From: Rhineura floridana
Lineage: Eukaryota > Chordata > Lepidosauria > Squamata > Rhineuridae
NCBI RefSeq assembly: GCF_030035675.1
Contig: NC_084483.1
Location: forward strand, 6,033,501 to 6,097,500
Direction: 5' to 3'
Length of the DNA stretch: 64,000 nt
How positions within the stretch are numbered: position 1 is the first letter of the stretch; each line of letters begins with the position of its first letter. Shown one piece after another: positions 21,505-32,543 of this stretch. Under the pieces are notes generated by a model. That model was not told where the DNA came from. It saw nothing but the letters and a program-made list of their open reading frames with translations, and ran no database searches. A program made the position numbers and the translations under genes.

Positions 21505-22165
21505 TAAACTCCCTCCCTGTAGTGCCTATCCCCATGCCCAGCACCAGCACATGGCCAGGTCGGGCACTAGCTGAGTGCCTCTGCAGCCCAAAAGGGCCCC
21601 TTCTTAGGCTGGGAGGATCGAACTCTAGCTCCATTATCTATGCCAGCACTGGGCTGTGGAGTGAATCATGCCCAATGACCTGATGTTGCCATGGATCGTG
21701 GAGTGGGGGCAACATACCAATACACGCAGTGCAGGCTTAAATTGGCCCACCCGCCCCACCTACCTCCCATGTCAGTGCCTGCACTCACATGCCTGCCATC
21801 ATCCAAGATGGCAACAGGGGTGTTCCTAAGGGTTGAGGCCCCTGCCTCCATCTTGGGTGATGGTAGGTATGTGCACGCAGTGCGCAAGCATGCTGACATG
21901 ATGCAGTGATGCACAGAGCTTGGAAAAGTTACTTTTTTGAACTACAACTCCCATCAGCCCCAGCCAGCATGGCCACTAGATTGGGCTGATGGGAGTTGTA
22001 GTTCAAAAAAAGTAACTTTTCCAAGCTCTGGTGATGCAGGAGGTGAGGTAGGTGGGCCTATTTAAGCCTGTGCTGTCAGCATTGGGAGGGAGTATTGGGG
22101 AGCATGATGACCGGGGCCTGGGGTAGTCTGGTGCCCAAGGTCCCAGTCATGCCTGGTGCCAGCCC
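21505..22165. repeat. Palindromic repeat family P, copy 2
   Basis: It is bounded by gcccagcaccagcac on the left and catgcctggtgccagccct on the right. The central hairpin (about 21789-21865) pairs tgccatcatccaagatgg with ccatcttgggtgatgg. Internal words (gggccccttct, ggtgcccaaggtccc) are shared with copies at 10520 and 50510. A complete hAT MITE is inserted at 21914-22030, so this copy is older than that MITE. Confidence 0.65.
21914..22030. mobile_element. hAT MITE, complete, 117 bp
   Basis: Terminal inverted repeats cagagcttggaaaagttac and gtaacttttccaagctctg extend inward through the actacaactcccatcagcc block, so nearly the whole element is a hairpin. Perfect 8-bp target duplications gtgatgca flank it (21906-21913 and 22031-22038), the hallmark of hAT transposition. 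It has no coding capacity and would have been moved by a transposase supplied elsewhere. Confidence 0.92.
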
Positions 22166-22832
22166 TCTCCATCCTTATTGAGTCATTGAAGCATCCCTCC
22201 TTGCACCACTCTTGCACCACAAGCTGGATAAACTCTCCTGGCTCTGGATGCCTGAGTAATTGCTTTGTGCCTCATGCCCTCACATCCCAGTTGTGCCAAA
22301 GGAGATCTGTTCATGTCACCAAGCTGCAGGACTCACAGGTTTCAGGCAACCTCACAGTTCCTTTCCATATTTCCTTGAGCCTGGTGGCCTTCGAGGGGCA
22401 GGTTTGATGAAGCTGCCCTTCTTGGGAGGCCACTTGGGTATTGCCAAAAAAGAGGACCCAGATTTGCATAAAGTTTGCATTTCCATGTTTGAGAAATAAT
22501 GAGTATAATTTAAATAGAAATACAAATCATTGGGGGGGGGAACTGTGACCAGGTGACTTCTGTAGCTTTTCAGTATTCTGAACAGGTGTCAACTGTTGAT
22601 TGCCAACTTCAAGACTCCTCTTTTCAGTTTTAAAGGCTATCTTTAAACCAGACTTGGATCAGCAGACCTTCAAACTGAAGATCTGTTCAAATAGAGGGCT
22701 GTCCTCTGCAAAATAGGGCATATGGCCACCCTACTTCCTTTACCTTCTAAGGAAGCCCTTTCACCAAAATTGTTATTTTCTTCTCTTTATTTATCTATTT
22801 CAACAGGTTATATATCACTTAATTACAATAGT
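22166..22832. other. Unique sequence, nothing recognised
   Basis: No gene recognised. A G9 run lies at about 22532. Confidence 0.35.
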
Positions 22833-22840
22833 CTCTAAGT

Positions 22841-22978
22841 CAGTCTTTCCCAATAGGTGTGCCACCAGATGTTGTTGGATCACAACTCCCATCAGCCTCA
22901 GCCATTGGCAATTCTGGCTGAGGCTGATGGGAGTTGTGGTCCAACAACATCTGGAGGCACACTGGTTGGGAAAGGCTG
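22841..22978. mobile_element. hAT MITE, complete, 138 bp
   Basis: It starts cagtctttcccaata and ends ttgggaaaggctg. Inner arms share ccagatgttgttgga and cacaactcccatcagcc with their inverted partners. Perfect 8-bp target duplications ctctaagt lie at 22833-22840 and 22979-22986. It is non-coding. Confidence 0.92.
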
Positions 22979-22986
22979 CTCTAAGT

Positions 22987-24997
22987 GATGTACAAATAAC
23001 TTGATACCCAACTCCCCCCCAAAACAGTTGAAAACTGTAACATCAGAATTCCCCTTTCAGCCACACTGCACTTGCCTGGTAAAGATTTCTTACCACAGAC
23101 ATCCTATGTTAGCTAGTTGCATCATCCCTAGGTCATGTAGCGTAAGTGAAAAAAAACCCTTGAGGTTTCCAACATGTCCTCAAGGTTAAAAAAAGCAACC
23201 AACATGTCTCCAGAAAGTGGTGACTAAGAAAGTCTAAACTGAGCTAATAGATAGATGAATGCCCAATTCTCTAAGATGAGTTGGGAAGGAGGGTCTTCTG
23301 GCCTTCATAAATGATGAAGTTCCCCACCTCCTTGGACATCCACAGAAGTCTTTTGTTGTTACTGCTGTACCTCCCCTCCTCATGCGAGGCCAGGTGCACA
23401 TCCTGCCCTTCCATGATACAGGAGCAGGGATAAGGAGTACAGTAAGGGATAAAGATGAGCTCCGGACTCTGATGATCCATCAGATGAAAGAAAACAACGT
23501 TTCAATTAAGTACACAGCAGACATATGCATTTGTCTTCCCCATTCTTTGCACTTTTGCATTTTGCTGGCTGATTCCACTTTATGAGATTTCAGGAAGAAA
23601 GACAGAAACTATTGTTTATTATATATGCCAGTTGTGTATCCATTAAGCAGATTTTATTTTATCTCCTTTGCATAAATCTAAAACTGATCCCCATTGATTT
23701 TTGTTTGTGGGAAGATGGATGGGTGGGATCTTTTTATGGTATTTTAAATGCTGTGGAGTTCTGGCCATCATTGAAAGAACTGCTGAGGAAGCTTTAGGTA
23801 TTAGGTATGGAGGGCTATGCCACACAATAGATTTTCTATATTTCCAGAGGGCATGGGCATTGATGGTTCTCAATCCTTCTCATCTTCTCTTTTCTATTAA
23901 AAGTTGCTTTCAAAGTATTTGGATTGTCCTTTGGGATACTTTGACTGTAGTCCGGATGAAGACAGCAGTGGCTCAGTCACGTATGACTGACACTCTATAT
24001 TCTTCTGAACAAATAATTCACTCCCTTATAAGTCTTTAAATAAAGAGAGAAGGTAATTTTTCTTCGTTCTCCCTTTCTTCTCTGTACATTGGATACATAA
24101 AAATCTCAGTTGTTTATATTCATTGTCCAGGTGAAATATTTTTGCACTTTTGTCCATGTAAACATAGAATTAGTCTCCTGCAAGTTTAGGTGGTGGCAGT
24201 TCCAGAACAGTTATATTTTTGCAGATAACAGGATTAGCTTGGATGTGGGTAATAAGTTGGTGAATTTCCCCCTGGCCATTTCTCAACACTGTGAGAGCAC
24301 TAATCCTTTATGCTTTGATGTCTTCTAGTTTTCCATCAGGTGCAGCTCAGCACATTTGTCCCGGGGCAGTCAGCACTCTTATAAGATCTCGTAGTGTCCT
24401 CATTAGCTGCGCCTATTTACCCAGCCAGCCTGTTGAACCCAATTTATAGTTTATGTGATTAATTCCCAAAGTACAGTAAACCCTAGCTTTGAGGCTCTGT
24501 ATTATAAGGCTGCATCTCACATAAAGGCAAGTGCCGGCTAGTACTCCTTTGTTATATAGCTACACCATATATTAAAACTGTGATAATTTTGCTCCTAACT
24601 ACACATTGAACATCATTATATATACCCCCCTTCAAACATATAGCCCATAACAAGGGTTACACAGTGGATCATAAAGAAGGCATTCAGCTCTTTCTTGTGT
24701 TTTCCCCCCAAAGATTTGCTTCTTATGCTCTATATTACAGTTATTAGTATTGTTGAGCAAGCCTAACAAACTCCATAATTTACTTTTTACTTTAGCAGAG
24801 TTACAAAGGTTCAGCAATCCAGCTGCAATGTATATTCTCTGGCATTTTTTTTAAATGCAAGTTTTGTAGACAGCATGGTGTTCATTGTGAATGTTTATGC
24901 AGTCATTCAAGGCAGCAGGCATCACCTGTCATCCTCCTGTGCATGGTGTCAATTTGCATCTAAAATAAGTTTTACTAATACTACCGTGACACTATTA
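22987..24997. other. Unique sequence, nothing recognised
   Basis: About 2 kb without a recognisable repeat or exon. The 112-residue plus frame at 23701-24039 has no known motif and overlaps an equally plausible minus frame, so I treat it as chance. Confidence 0.35.
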
Positions 24998-25440
24998 CTG
25001 TGATAATAATAATAATAATAATAAATTTAATTTCTTCGTCGCCTATCTGGCCAATGGCCACTCTAGGCAACTTACAAAATTATTAAAATACAATTAATAA
25101 AATACAGTAATACAATAAAAACAATAGATCTACAACAACAATATTAAAACTGGGTAGGAGGCATTACAATTATATCGATTAACCCTCCCCGGATACCCCG
25201 AAGGCCTGCTGAAAAAGCCAGGTCTTTAAGGCTTTCCGAAATACATTTAGGGAAGAGGCATGCCGGAGATCTTGTGGGAGGGAGTTCCAAAGAGTGGGGG
25301 CCGCCACTGAGAATGCCCTCTCTCTTGTACCCGCCAATCTGGCTGTTTTTGTTGGTGGGATTGAGAGAAGGCCCTGTGTGGCCAATCTTGTCGGGCGGCA
25401 TAATTGGTGGCGTTGAAGGCGCTCCGTGAGATAAACTGGT
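24998..25440 (-). mobile_element. L2-like LINE 3' end, minus strand
   Basis: On plus coordinates it starts with (AAT)n (25002-25023), then the tail block cgcctatctggccaatggcc. On the minus strand an open stretch (to about 25440) has GTRERAFSVAAPTLWNSLPQ and FRKALKTWLFQQAF, the conserved C-terminal block of these LINEs. The tail hairpin differs from the cgcccagagagcc type, so this is another subfamily. Confidence 0.85.
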
Positions 25441-26327
25441 TTATTACTCCCTGCATGAACTGCTACTATGATGACAGAGACGGCAACACTTGTGTAACAA
25501 CTTGTAACAGTTGAATTTCCACTGATTTTCAGCTGCACAATAATAAGAGATATCCAAGGTAGTAAAAAAGTACAGGACTACCTTTGCCATATTTGTCCCT
25601 AAGCACAACTCCCCAGGGAGCTATAGCTAGTTATTTTGCATCAAAGAATGGGAGAACAATCCTAGGACACGTAGAAAACATTGTCCAAAATTGTATGTAT
25701 TTAATTTTTGTTTTCATACTGAAGATATTTGTCGAACCCAAACGATTAAACTGGTGGAGGGATCCTGAACCTATCTGTATTCGTTGTACTGAGGGCAACA
25801 AGCAGCCTGCAGAATGGAGTGCGAGGACCTATTTCACCTAACCTCCCCATTATCTCTCTGCCTCTCTACCAATTAGTTCCTTGCATGGCACTTTTCAGCC
25901 CCACAGAGGAAGGAAAAATCACCGGTAGAGCATCTCCAGTGGCAGGAATTGCATGTAGTTTTGGGGCTGGGGTTAGGTCCCAGGGCCTGAACAGGGGTGC
26001 CGTTGCCTCCTCATGTTCGCACTGTGGTGGTTCATCATAGGATGAAACCAGAAGGTGCAAATTAGAGCAGAACAGACTGGAATCCAAGCTTACAGTATAA
26101 GCAAGCAAACGATTGGAAGCTGCCCTAAGGGCATGTTTAAATTGCTCAGGTAAGAAACCAGAATGATGACTTATTGGCCACATGCCCTAGCAATTTCATC
26201 CTGACCATATTATCTTTCAATTGCAGTGTTGTATTTTATTGTGCTTACTGACTGACTCCATATCCAGTAGCCCAAACCCTTGTATAAGCATTACAGTCAG
26301 AAAAAAGGAACACAAATAATACCACAT
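25441..26327. other. Unique sequence, nothing recognised
   Basis: No gene or named repeat recognised. Confidence 0.35.
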
Positions 26328-26556
26328 CTTGTGGCTTGGGCACACACGGCAGTCATCACATGGAAGCTGATTTAAAATTGCTCTCCGTCACTAATTATCA
26401 CCACCTGACAAGATGCTCACATGCATCGCACAGACTAAATAAAACAACCAGGGTGGCATGCAGCACATCACCCAAGCCACAAGGTGAGCTACTCTGAATT
26501 GTACCTGCCTCTCTGTGTGGTGGCAGCTGAAAGGAGAGCAATTTAAAGCAGAATTT
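26328..26556. repeat. Two interlocked inverted repeats
   Basis: Arm A (cttgtggcttggg, 26328-26340) pairs with A' (cccaagccacaag, 26471-26483). Arm B (ctgatttaaaattgctctcc, about 26367-26386) pairs imperfectly with B' (ggagagcaatttaaagcag, about 26533-26551). The order A-B-A'-B' is not a simple hairpin. It may be a rearranged MITE. Confidence 0.5.
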
Positions 26557-27045
26557 ACACAGTGGCCATTACACAGAGGCTGGCATTCACTACCAGATTT
26601 CCATTCATTTATGAGTCTTGGAAAAATCAACTAACATGCTAGGAGCGTAACAGGTTTCCATAAGCACACAGCAACATGAATAATGGTTTGATCTTAAAGT
26701 AGTAGAAATCAGGAGTGTAGTCATCCAAGGTCCAGGGTGGTGTGTGTCTTGTAGACCCCTTACTTTTTTGGGACCAAGTTTCCAGCAGAGCCCCTATGCC
26801 TCCAGCATCCTTACCTGCTGATTGGAGCCAATCAGAGTGAAAGGAGGCAAGTCAGCCACTGAGAAGACTCTTCTCAATAGGTAACACTCTCCCCGTTCAT
26901 GCTGATTGGCTCCTAGGGACATCTGTTGTGGTGGGAGAAGGTACATGGGGGAAGGACTGAGGAGTGTGGAGATGCTGACGGAAAGCAAGCAAGCAAAGGA
27001 AAGTGGAAAAGAAGGTGGGGATTGGAGAACTTGGGCTGAAGGGTC

Positions 27046-27076
<31 letters not shown>

Positions 27077-27077
27077 G
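27046..27077. repeat. (CTGT)n microsatellite
   Basis: About eight CTGT units in a purine-rich, otherwise unrecognised interval (26557-27298). Confidence 0.9.
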
Positions 27078-27291
27078 CTTCATGGCCTCCAGTTTATTTG
27101 TTCGTTTGTTAACAAGAATCTTATTCTCAACTCAGCAGCAAAACAAAGGGGTGGAGGATGTGTGGTTTTGTTCCAGCCCAAAACAAGGAGTAGCAGGGGA
27201 AGAGGAGGGAAAGAGAGAACAAAATACGTTTTGGGGGGAGAGAAAGTGCGTATGTAATGGTGTTTCAGTTTTTAATGAATTTCTATATAAA

Positions 27292-27298
<7 letters not shown>

Positions 27299-27322
<24 letters not shown>
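27299..27322. repeat. (GT)n microsatellite
   Basis: A pure GT run of about 12 units. Confidence 0.9.
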
Positions 27323-28345
27323 TTGTGGTGTAGTGACTGTAGCCAACACCAGAGGTTAGCATCATGAATTTCCATGCTTAAGTTTCCTCCTAAAACTCAT
27401 TATCTCTGCCCAAATGCAGTTATTCTGAGTCTTAGTATGACAACCAAGAAGGGAAACTCAGCAAAGGAAGTTCCTTACCTTACAGCATCTTAGTACATTT
27501 GCCTATGTACATGCACAGAAAATAGTAGATCTAGCTGAAAGACAAAGCATTGAAAATTGCAATGCATCAATAAGGGAAAGTACCCCAAATAAAGTAAGAG
27601 ACTGAAAGCTCATTTTATTGTATATTCCTAGAAGGGAGTAAGGCTGTGCAGGGGCATGGCTGTGAGGGGGCGTGGCGTGACTATCATGAAGGGACTCTGC
27701 CCTTATGAATTTGCCAATACACTACTGGTAGTCATTCAATTGCATCAAGTATAGAGTGTGTCCTTTGCATTTGGGAGTGCAAAAATAATATGGTGCATCA
27801 TAAGCAGTGAGGTGTAGTGTGAAATGCCATTCCATGAAATGCATGGCCCGAGAGGCAAGCTGGGTTGGGATAGTTTACCTGACCCTGTCATACTCACTGC
27901 TTTTTTTGGCCAGACTCCTGATCTTTTTCATGGAATAGTCACTTCCATCAAGAACAGTAATAGCAGTCACCAAGGCTGTAAATTTAAGGCACTTGTTCAC
28001 CCTTGGAAAATAAATGGTTCAGCAGATGAGTCAGGAATCAAATGAAGGTTTCAATTTCTCAATCCTGTTTTTTACAACAACAAAAGTAAACAACATGATT
28101 TGGCAAGGGAAAAAGAGCATCTTACTTTTTCTGTAGTTAGATAAATCTATTACAGACACACAAGCAACTGTACATTCCAAACTCACTTCTTTGCCTAAAC
28201 TGTCTCCAATCATGAAAGGCAAATCTGTTGAATTTTCTTTCCTATATGCTATCGAAATGTGGAATAGGTTGGATGGAATGAGATTAAAATATAGTTTGCT
28301 CATATACATTCCAATCATTTTACCACCCCACCCCAACAAACCCCT

Positions 28346-28347
<2 letters not shown>
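27323..28347. other. Unique sequence, nothing recognised
   Basis: No gene recognised. The open frames that extend to the right are carried by the CT microsatellite and are not credible. Confidence 0.35.
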
Positions 28348-28379
<32 letters not shown>

Positions 28380-28437
28380 CCTCTCTCTCCCCCCCCTCTC
28401 TCCCTCCTTCTCTCTCTCTCTCTCACACACACACACA
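28348..28437. repeat. Pyrimidine (CT)n-(CA)n tract
   Basis: A (CT)n run, C runs, a second (CT)n run and finally (AC)n. Such mirror-symmetric polypyrimidine can form a triple-stranded structure. Confidence 0.9.
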
Positions 28438-28930
28438 ATCCCATACCATTTAAACTTTAAAGATCAGATTAATCTGCGCTATGTAACATACATCAACTAT
28501 TTGTTAGTATTTTAAATACCCTACATCTGCATTCAGCGCAACAAGAAGATCCTTTTCCCGATGGCTGCAAATGGCAGTTTGTTGCCTGAGTTTTGACACA
28601 CTGCCTTGTGCATTATGCATAGTGGCCTCTGTGTTTGCTCTGCATCTCTCCCTCCCCCGCCATTCTACAATTTTAATGGCATATTTCAGTTTAAGGATCC
28701 GCTCTGCTGTGAGCCATGGACTCGGCCTGAATATCTTATGCACACATTCTGCATTCTAATCTATGTTTTCAGGCATCATTCAAAAGCATCCCCGTCAGCA
28801 GTCCAACAATTTCTTTGTATCCACAACATTGGAGGAAATGGATACTGCCTCATGCTGATTCCTTTTATAAAATCAGAACATTTCCTCCATAACTAGGAGC
28901 TAGCATATAGCACCCAGTGACCTTAGTATA

Positions 28931-28932
<2 letters not shown>
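28438..28932. other. Unique sequence, nothing recognised
   Basis: No gene or repeat recognised between the two CT tracts. Confidence 0.3.

Positions 28933-28985
<53 letters not shown>
28933..28985. repeat. (CT)n microsatellite
   Basis: An uninterrupted run of about 26 CT units, the purest tract in the window and likely to be length-polymorphic. Confidence 0.95.
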
Positions 28986-28987
<2 letters not shown>

Positions 28988-29671
28988 GTTTGTAAATATT
29001 GCCTTTAATGACTAGGTCAGTTTTCAGAAGATGAAGAGATAAGGGAAAAGGAAGAGGGGAAAGATTATATATGGCCATTCCCCTCTTATATTCCTTCCCC
29101 CAGACTACAGCAGTTAGAAAAAAAAATACTTCTTCCTCAATGAAAAGAGTGGATACTACAATTTATCACACATTCTACCATACATTTTACCACACATCTG
29201 CAGCTAGCAAAGTGTGGTAAAATAATCTATACTTGTTGGCAAATAGTATAAACAACGAAACTGTCCGGAGGTCACAGAATTCAACCAGATTAGTTGGGTT
29301 TAGGGTCTTTGTGACTTCCTGAATCAGCTGGATTTCATTACTGGCCAAGGATCCTGTTCATTTGATTTGGAAACTGGGAAATAAAGTAGAACTCTGTCTG
29401 ACATTTGTGACAGAGACATCCCACTAGCTCACAAAAGCAATTAACAATAGACTTCTGTCTTGGCTTTCCAGGTGTCATCAGCGGATGCCTCAAAGGTAGC
29501 TTGAGATATATTACCACATCCACATGAATGAAGGCAAAAGTGAGTTTAGGCTATTAGGAGTCTTAGAGAAAGTGTTACATAAACATTCATTCTAACACTC
29601 CTGTCTAAACAAATTTAAGTGGAAGTCAGTTCCTTTTCATGTCAATGCATTTTATTTCCAAGCAAAATTTG
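28986..29671. other. Unique sequence, nothing recognised
   Basis: No gene or named repeat recognised. Confidence 0.35.
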
Positions 29672-29965
29672 TTTTTATTTTATTTATTTATTTATTTATT
29701 TATTAAACATATACCGCCCCATAGCCGAAGCTCTCTGGGCGGTTCACAAGACTAACATCAAAATACAATAAACACATATTAACAATTTAAAACACATTAA
29801 AAATTTAAAAATTTTCCAAGAATTAAACAATTCCAACAACATACTAAAAACATATTAAAATGCCTGGGCAAAGAGGAAAGTTTTAACCTGGCGCTGAAAG
29901 GATAGTAGTGTTGGCACCAGGCGTATCTCCTCAGGGATTGTAGCCTCATTCACGACCTTCAGTTG
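29672..29965 (-). mobile_element. L2-like LINE 3' end, minus strand
   Basis: A (TTTA)n microsatellite is followed by ataccgccccatagccgaag and ctctgggcggtt, then the A-rich 3' UTR. The end of the coding block follows (aaagaggaaagttttaacctggcgctgaaaggata, usual VKTFLF...). It is 5'-truncated at about 29965. Confidence 0.8.
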
Positions 29966-30231
29966 AATCTTCCTGATCCTGGTTTTATTTCCTGTGCTAC
30001 TGCAAGTATTCTGTGAGTTAATCCATTAATCTCCTTGCCTACATTGTTTTTCCTTGTGCCAGTTGGATAATTGTATTTTGCTCTACAGAATGAGTTCTAG
30101 TGGCTATTCACAATCAACACTTCTTTAATGAAAACCAAGAAATAGGTGTAGATTTTGCCCATTTTAGTGTAGGGCATTAGCCCATTTTCATTTTTCTCTT
30201 TCTTTCAAAGATGTGCTGTCTCTATGTGTAT

Positions 30232-31160
30232 CATAATTATACAGCCACTAGTGTGGCTGTATACTATAGCCAGCATGGATTTTCTGCATTCTGCAATGTT
30301 AAATTGAAAATACCCTCCATGCCATTCTGATGCTTCCCAAAAGCTCATTTCAAAACAAAACCTATAGTCCTGAACTCAGAAATGCTTGCTTAACAACCCT
30401 CTAAATTTTCATGGTGATACACAAAACAGTCAGAGAGAATTGAGAGTTCAAAGTGTAAAAAGAGAGAGAGAAAAAACAGACCCCTGTTGGACATTCTGTC
30501 AGTGTTCTCATAATTTGTTGAAATTAATTAAAAATCAGCCATGTTCACAGAGTACCTGTAATTCTATTACTGACCTTGCCCCATACTCTGACCTTCATCT
30601 TCTGCAGTTTAAAAGTTTAAAAAATGCATAGCCGATTTTTAATTAATTTAAGAAATTTAACATTAACGTCAATTATAAGCCTAGGCATGCTTAGTAAAAA
30701 CCAACTGTCAGTGTTCTAAAAATCAGACTCACAGCTGCTTGGCTTGGCTAATCAAGGGGCTACACCCACACCAGGCCTTTATTTCACTTGAGACAGTCAT
30801 TACTTCCCCCAAAGAATCCTGGGAAGTCTAGTTTGTGAAGGGGGCTGAGAGGATACTCCTATTCCCCTGAGAGGCCTCCAGTGACCAGACTGGTTTAACA
30901 GTCAGCCACTCTGATTGAAGCTCTGTGAGGGGAATAGGGCATCTCCTAGCAACTCTCAGCACCCTTCACAGAGTACACTTCCCAAGATTCTTTGGGAGAA
31001 GATATGGCTGTCTAAAGTGAAATAAAGGTCTGGTGTGGATGTGGCCAGGGATAGCTTTGGTTTAAATTTGGGTGGGAGACTACATGTGCCTGCTGTAAAA
31101 TAAAAAGGTGGGGCAAACCCTGAAAAGCAGTGATACTGTTCACAGTGTTTTCCTTTTCGA
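30232..31160 (+). repeat. Unclassified repeat family Y, copy 2
   Basis: It matches 8405-9340 throughout. The left end is an almost perfect palindrome (30239-30262, atacagccac...gtggctgtat). The palindromic segment is at 30759-31046. At its right end it runs straight into the polypyrimidine array at 31160, unlike copy 1, which ends at an L2 tail. Confidence 0.7.
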
Positions 31161-31958
31161 AAAGGGGCTTCCCCTCTGCCCAGAGTCTACCCACCCAGTC
31201 TTCTCCCCTTCCTCCCTCCCCCTCCCCTCCTCATCTCCCTCTCCTGCCCCTCCCCCAAGTCAGTTTCAGCTATCCTAAGCATGATTGCACAGAAGTAAAT
31301 CCCATTCAACTCAATAAGCATACAAATGATCAAACCTGCCCTCCCCTCCTCCTCCATCCTATCCCTCCCTCTTGCTCCTTTCCTTCCGCTTCCTTTGCCC
31401 CTCCTCCTCCTTTCCCTCCCTCCTCCCCTCCCCCTCCTCCTCCCCCATGGTCAGTTTTACCTATCTTAACCATGATTGCACAGGAGTAAATTTCATTGAA
31501 CTCAGTAAGCATGCAAATGATCAGACCTGCCTTTCCCCCTTCCCTTTTCCTCTCCCTCCTCCCTTCTTCCTCCCCTCCTCTTTTCCTTCTTCCTCCTCCC
31601 CTGCCCAGTCCTGCCCTCTGTTCCTCCCTACCTCTTCTCCTCCTCCCCCCCGGTCAGTTTTACATATGCTAAGCATGATTACATGGGAGTAAATCCCACT
31701 GAACTCAATAAGCATGCAAATGATCAAACCTCCCCTCCTCCTCCCCTCCCCCTGCTGCCTGCTCCCATCCCCCTCCTCCCCTCTGCCCTTCCTCCCATCC
31801 CTCCTTCTCCCATACCTCTGCCCTTCCTTTTCCTCCCTTCCCCATCCCGTGTGGTCAGTTTCACCTATCCTAAGCATGATTGCAGGGGAGTAAATCCCAT
31901 TAAACTCAAAGAGTATGCAAATGATCAACCGATTCTCAGTAAACTTGCACAGAATCCC
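31160..31958. repeat. Array of four core + polypyrimidine units, about 200 bp each
   Basis: Cores begin gtcagttt at 31259, 31450, 31653 and 31854 (periods 191, 203 and 201). Each core of about 90 bp reads ctaagcatgattgca, gtaaatcccatt.aactcaa, atgcaaatgatca. Between cores lie about 100-bp stretches of almost pure C/T. Three of four cores have a perfect octamer ATGCAAAT (31511, 31714, 31915); the first has ATACAAAT. The core resembles the dispersed motif at 4311. One and a half units recur, reversed, at 39380-39600. Confidence 0.8.
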
Positions 31959-31959
31959 A

Positions 31960-32085
31960 TTTCTTACCTCCCGGATTAAAAAGCAAAGAAATTCAGGGGG
32001 GGGGAAACCCTTGTGGTTTAAGAACATACTTATAGCCAACAGCTATTTCCATCAAACTTTAAAAAAGCAGGGAAATTGGGCTGCT
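31960..32085 (-). repeat. Repeat family X, fragment (copy A, reversed)
   Basis: The reverse complement of the right part of copy B: tacctcccggattaaaaagc, tgtggtttaagaac, tatagccaacag, catcaaactttaaa. It ends where the BovB begins. Array plus X in this order is the mirror image of 39100-39600. Confidence 0.7.
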
Positions 32086-32543
32086 AGGAGGCAGAAACAC
32101 AGTTAGAACCCTAAATGCAATAATACAGCAACTTGTACGAGAACTATTACAATAGTTATTGAATAGAAATAGAAGAGGATAATAAAAAAGGTAGAACAAG
32201 AGCCCTATTCCAAAAGATCAGAGAAATTAAAGGGAAATTTAAAAAAAGAGCAGGGATGTTGAATAATCAAGAGGGGAACACACTGACTGACCGAGATGAA
32301 ATAAAAGGAAGATGGAAGCAATACACTGAAGAACTCTATAAAAGAGATGCAAGGATGACAGATTCATTCACGGAGAAACCGTATGATGAAGAACCAGAAA
32401 TTTTAGAATATGAGGTGGAAGCTGCTCTTAAAATATTTGGAAGAAACAAATCACCAGAAATAGACGGCGTACCAATAGAGTTGCTACAGGTTACTGAGAC
32501 TGAATCTGTCCAAATTTTGACAAAAATTTGTCAACAAATATTT

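Noticed and set aside
23701-24039. 112-residue plus frame in unique DNA
   Set aside because: It has no known motif, no convincing splice or start context and a comparable frame on the opposite strand.
28031-28444. 137-residue minus frame with Arg/Glu repeats
   Set aside because: About a third is the CT microsatellite read as GA codons; the rest has no recognisable motif.
31130-31692. Pro/Ser-rich plus-strand frames
   Set aside because: They are products of the polypyrimidine spacers on the other strand.
31521-32039. 172-residue minus-strand frame rich in Gly, Glu and Arg
   Set aside because: It is a translation of the polypurine strand of the array and carries no domain; low-complexity frames stay open by composition.
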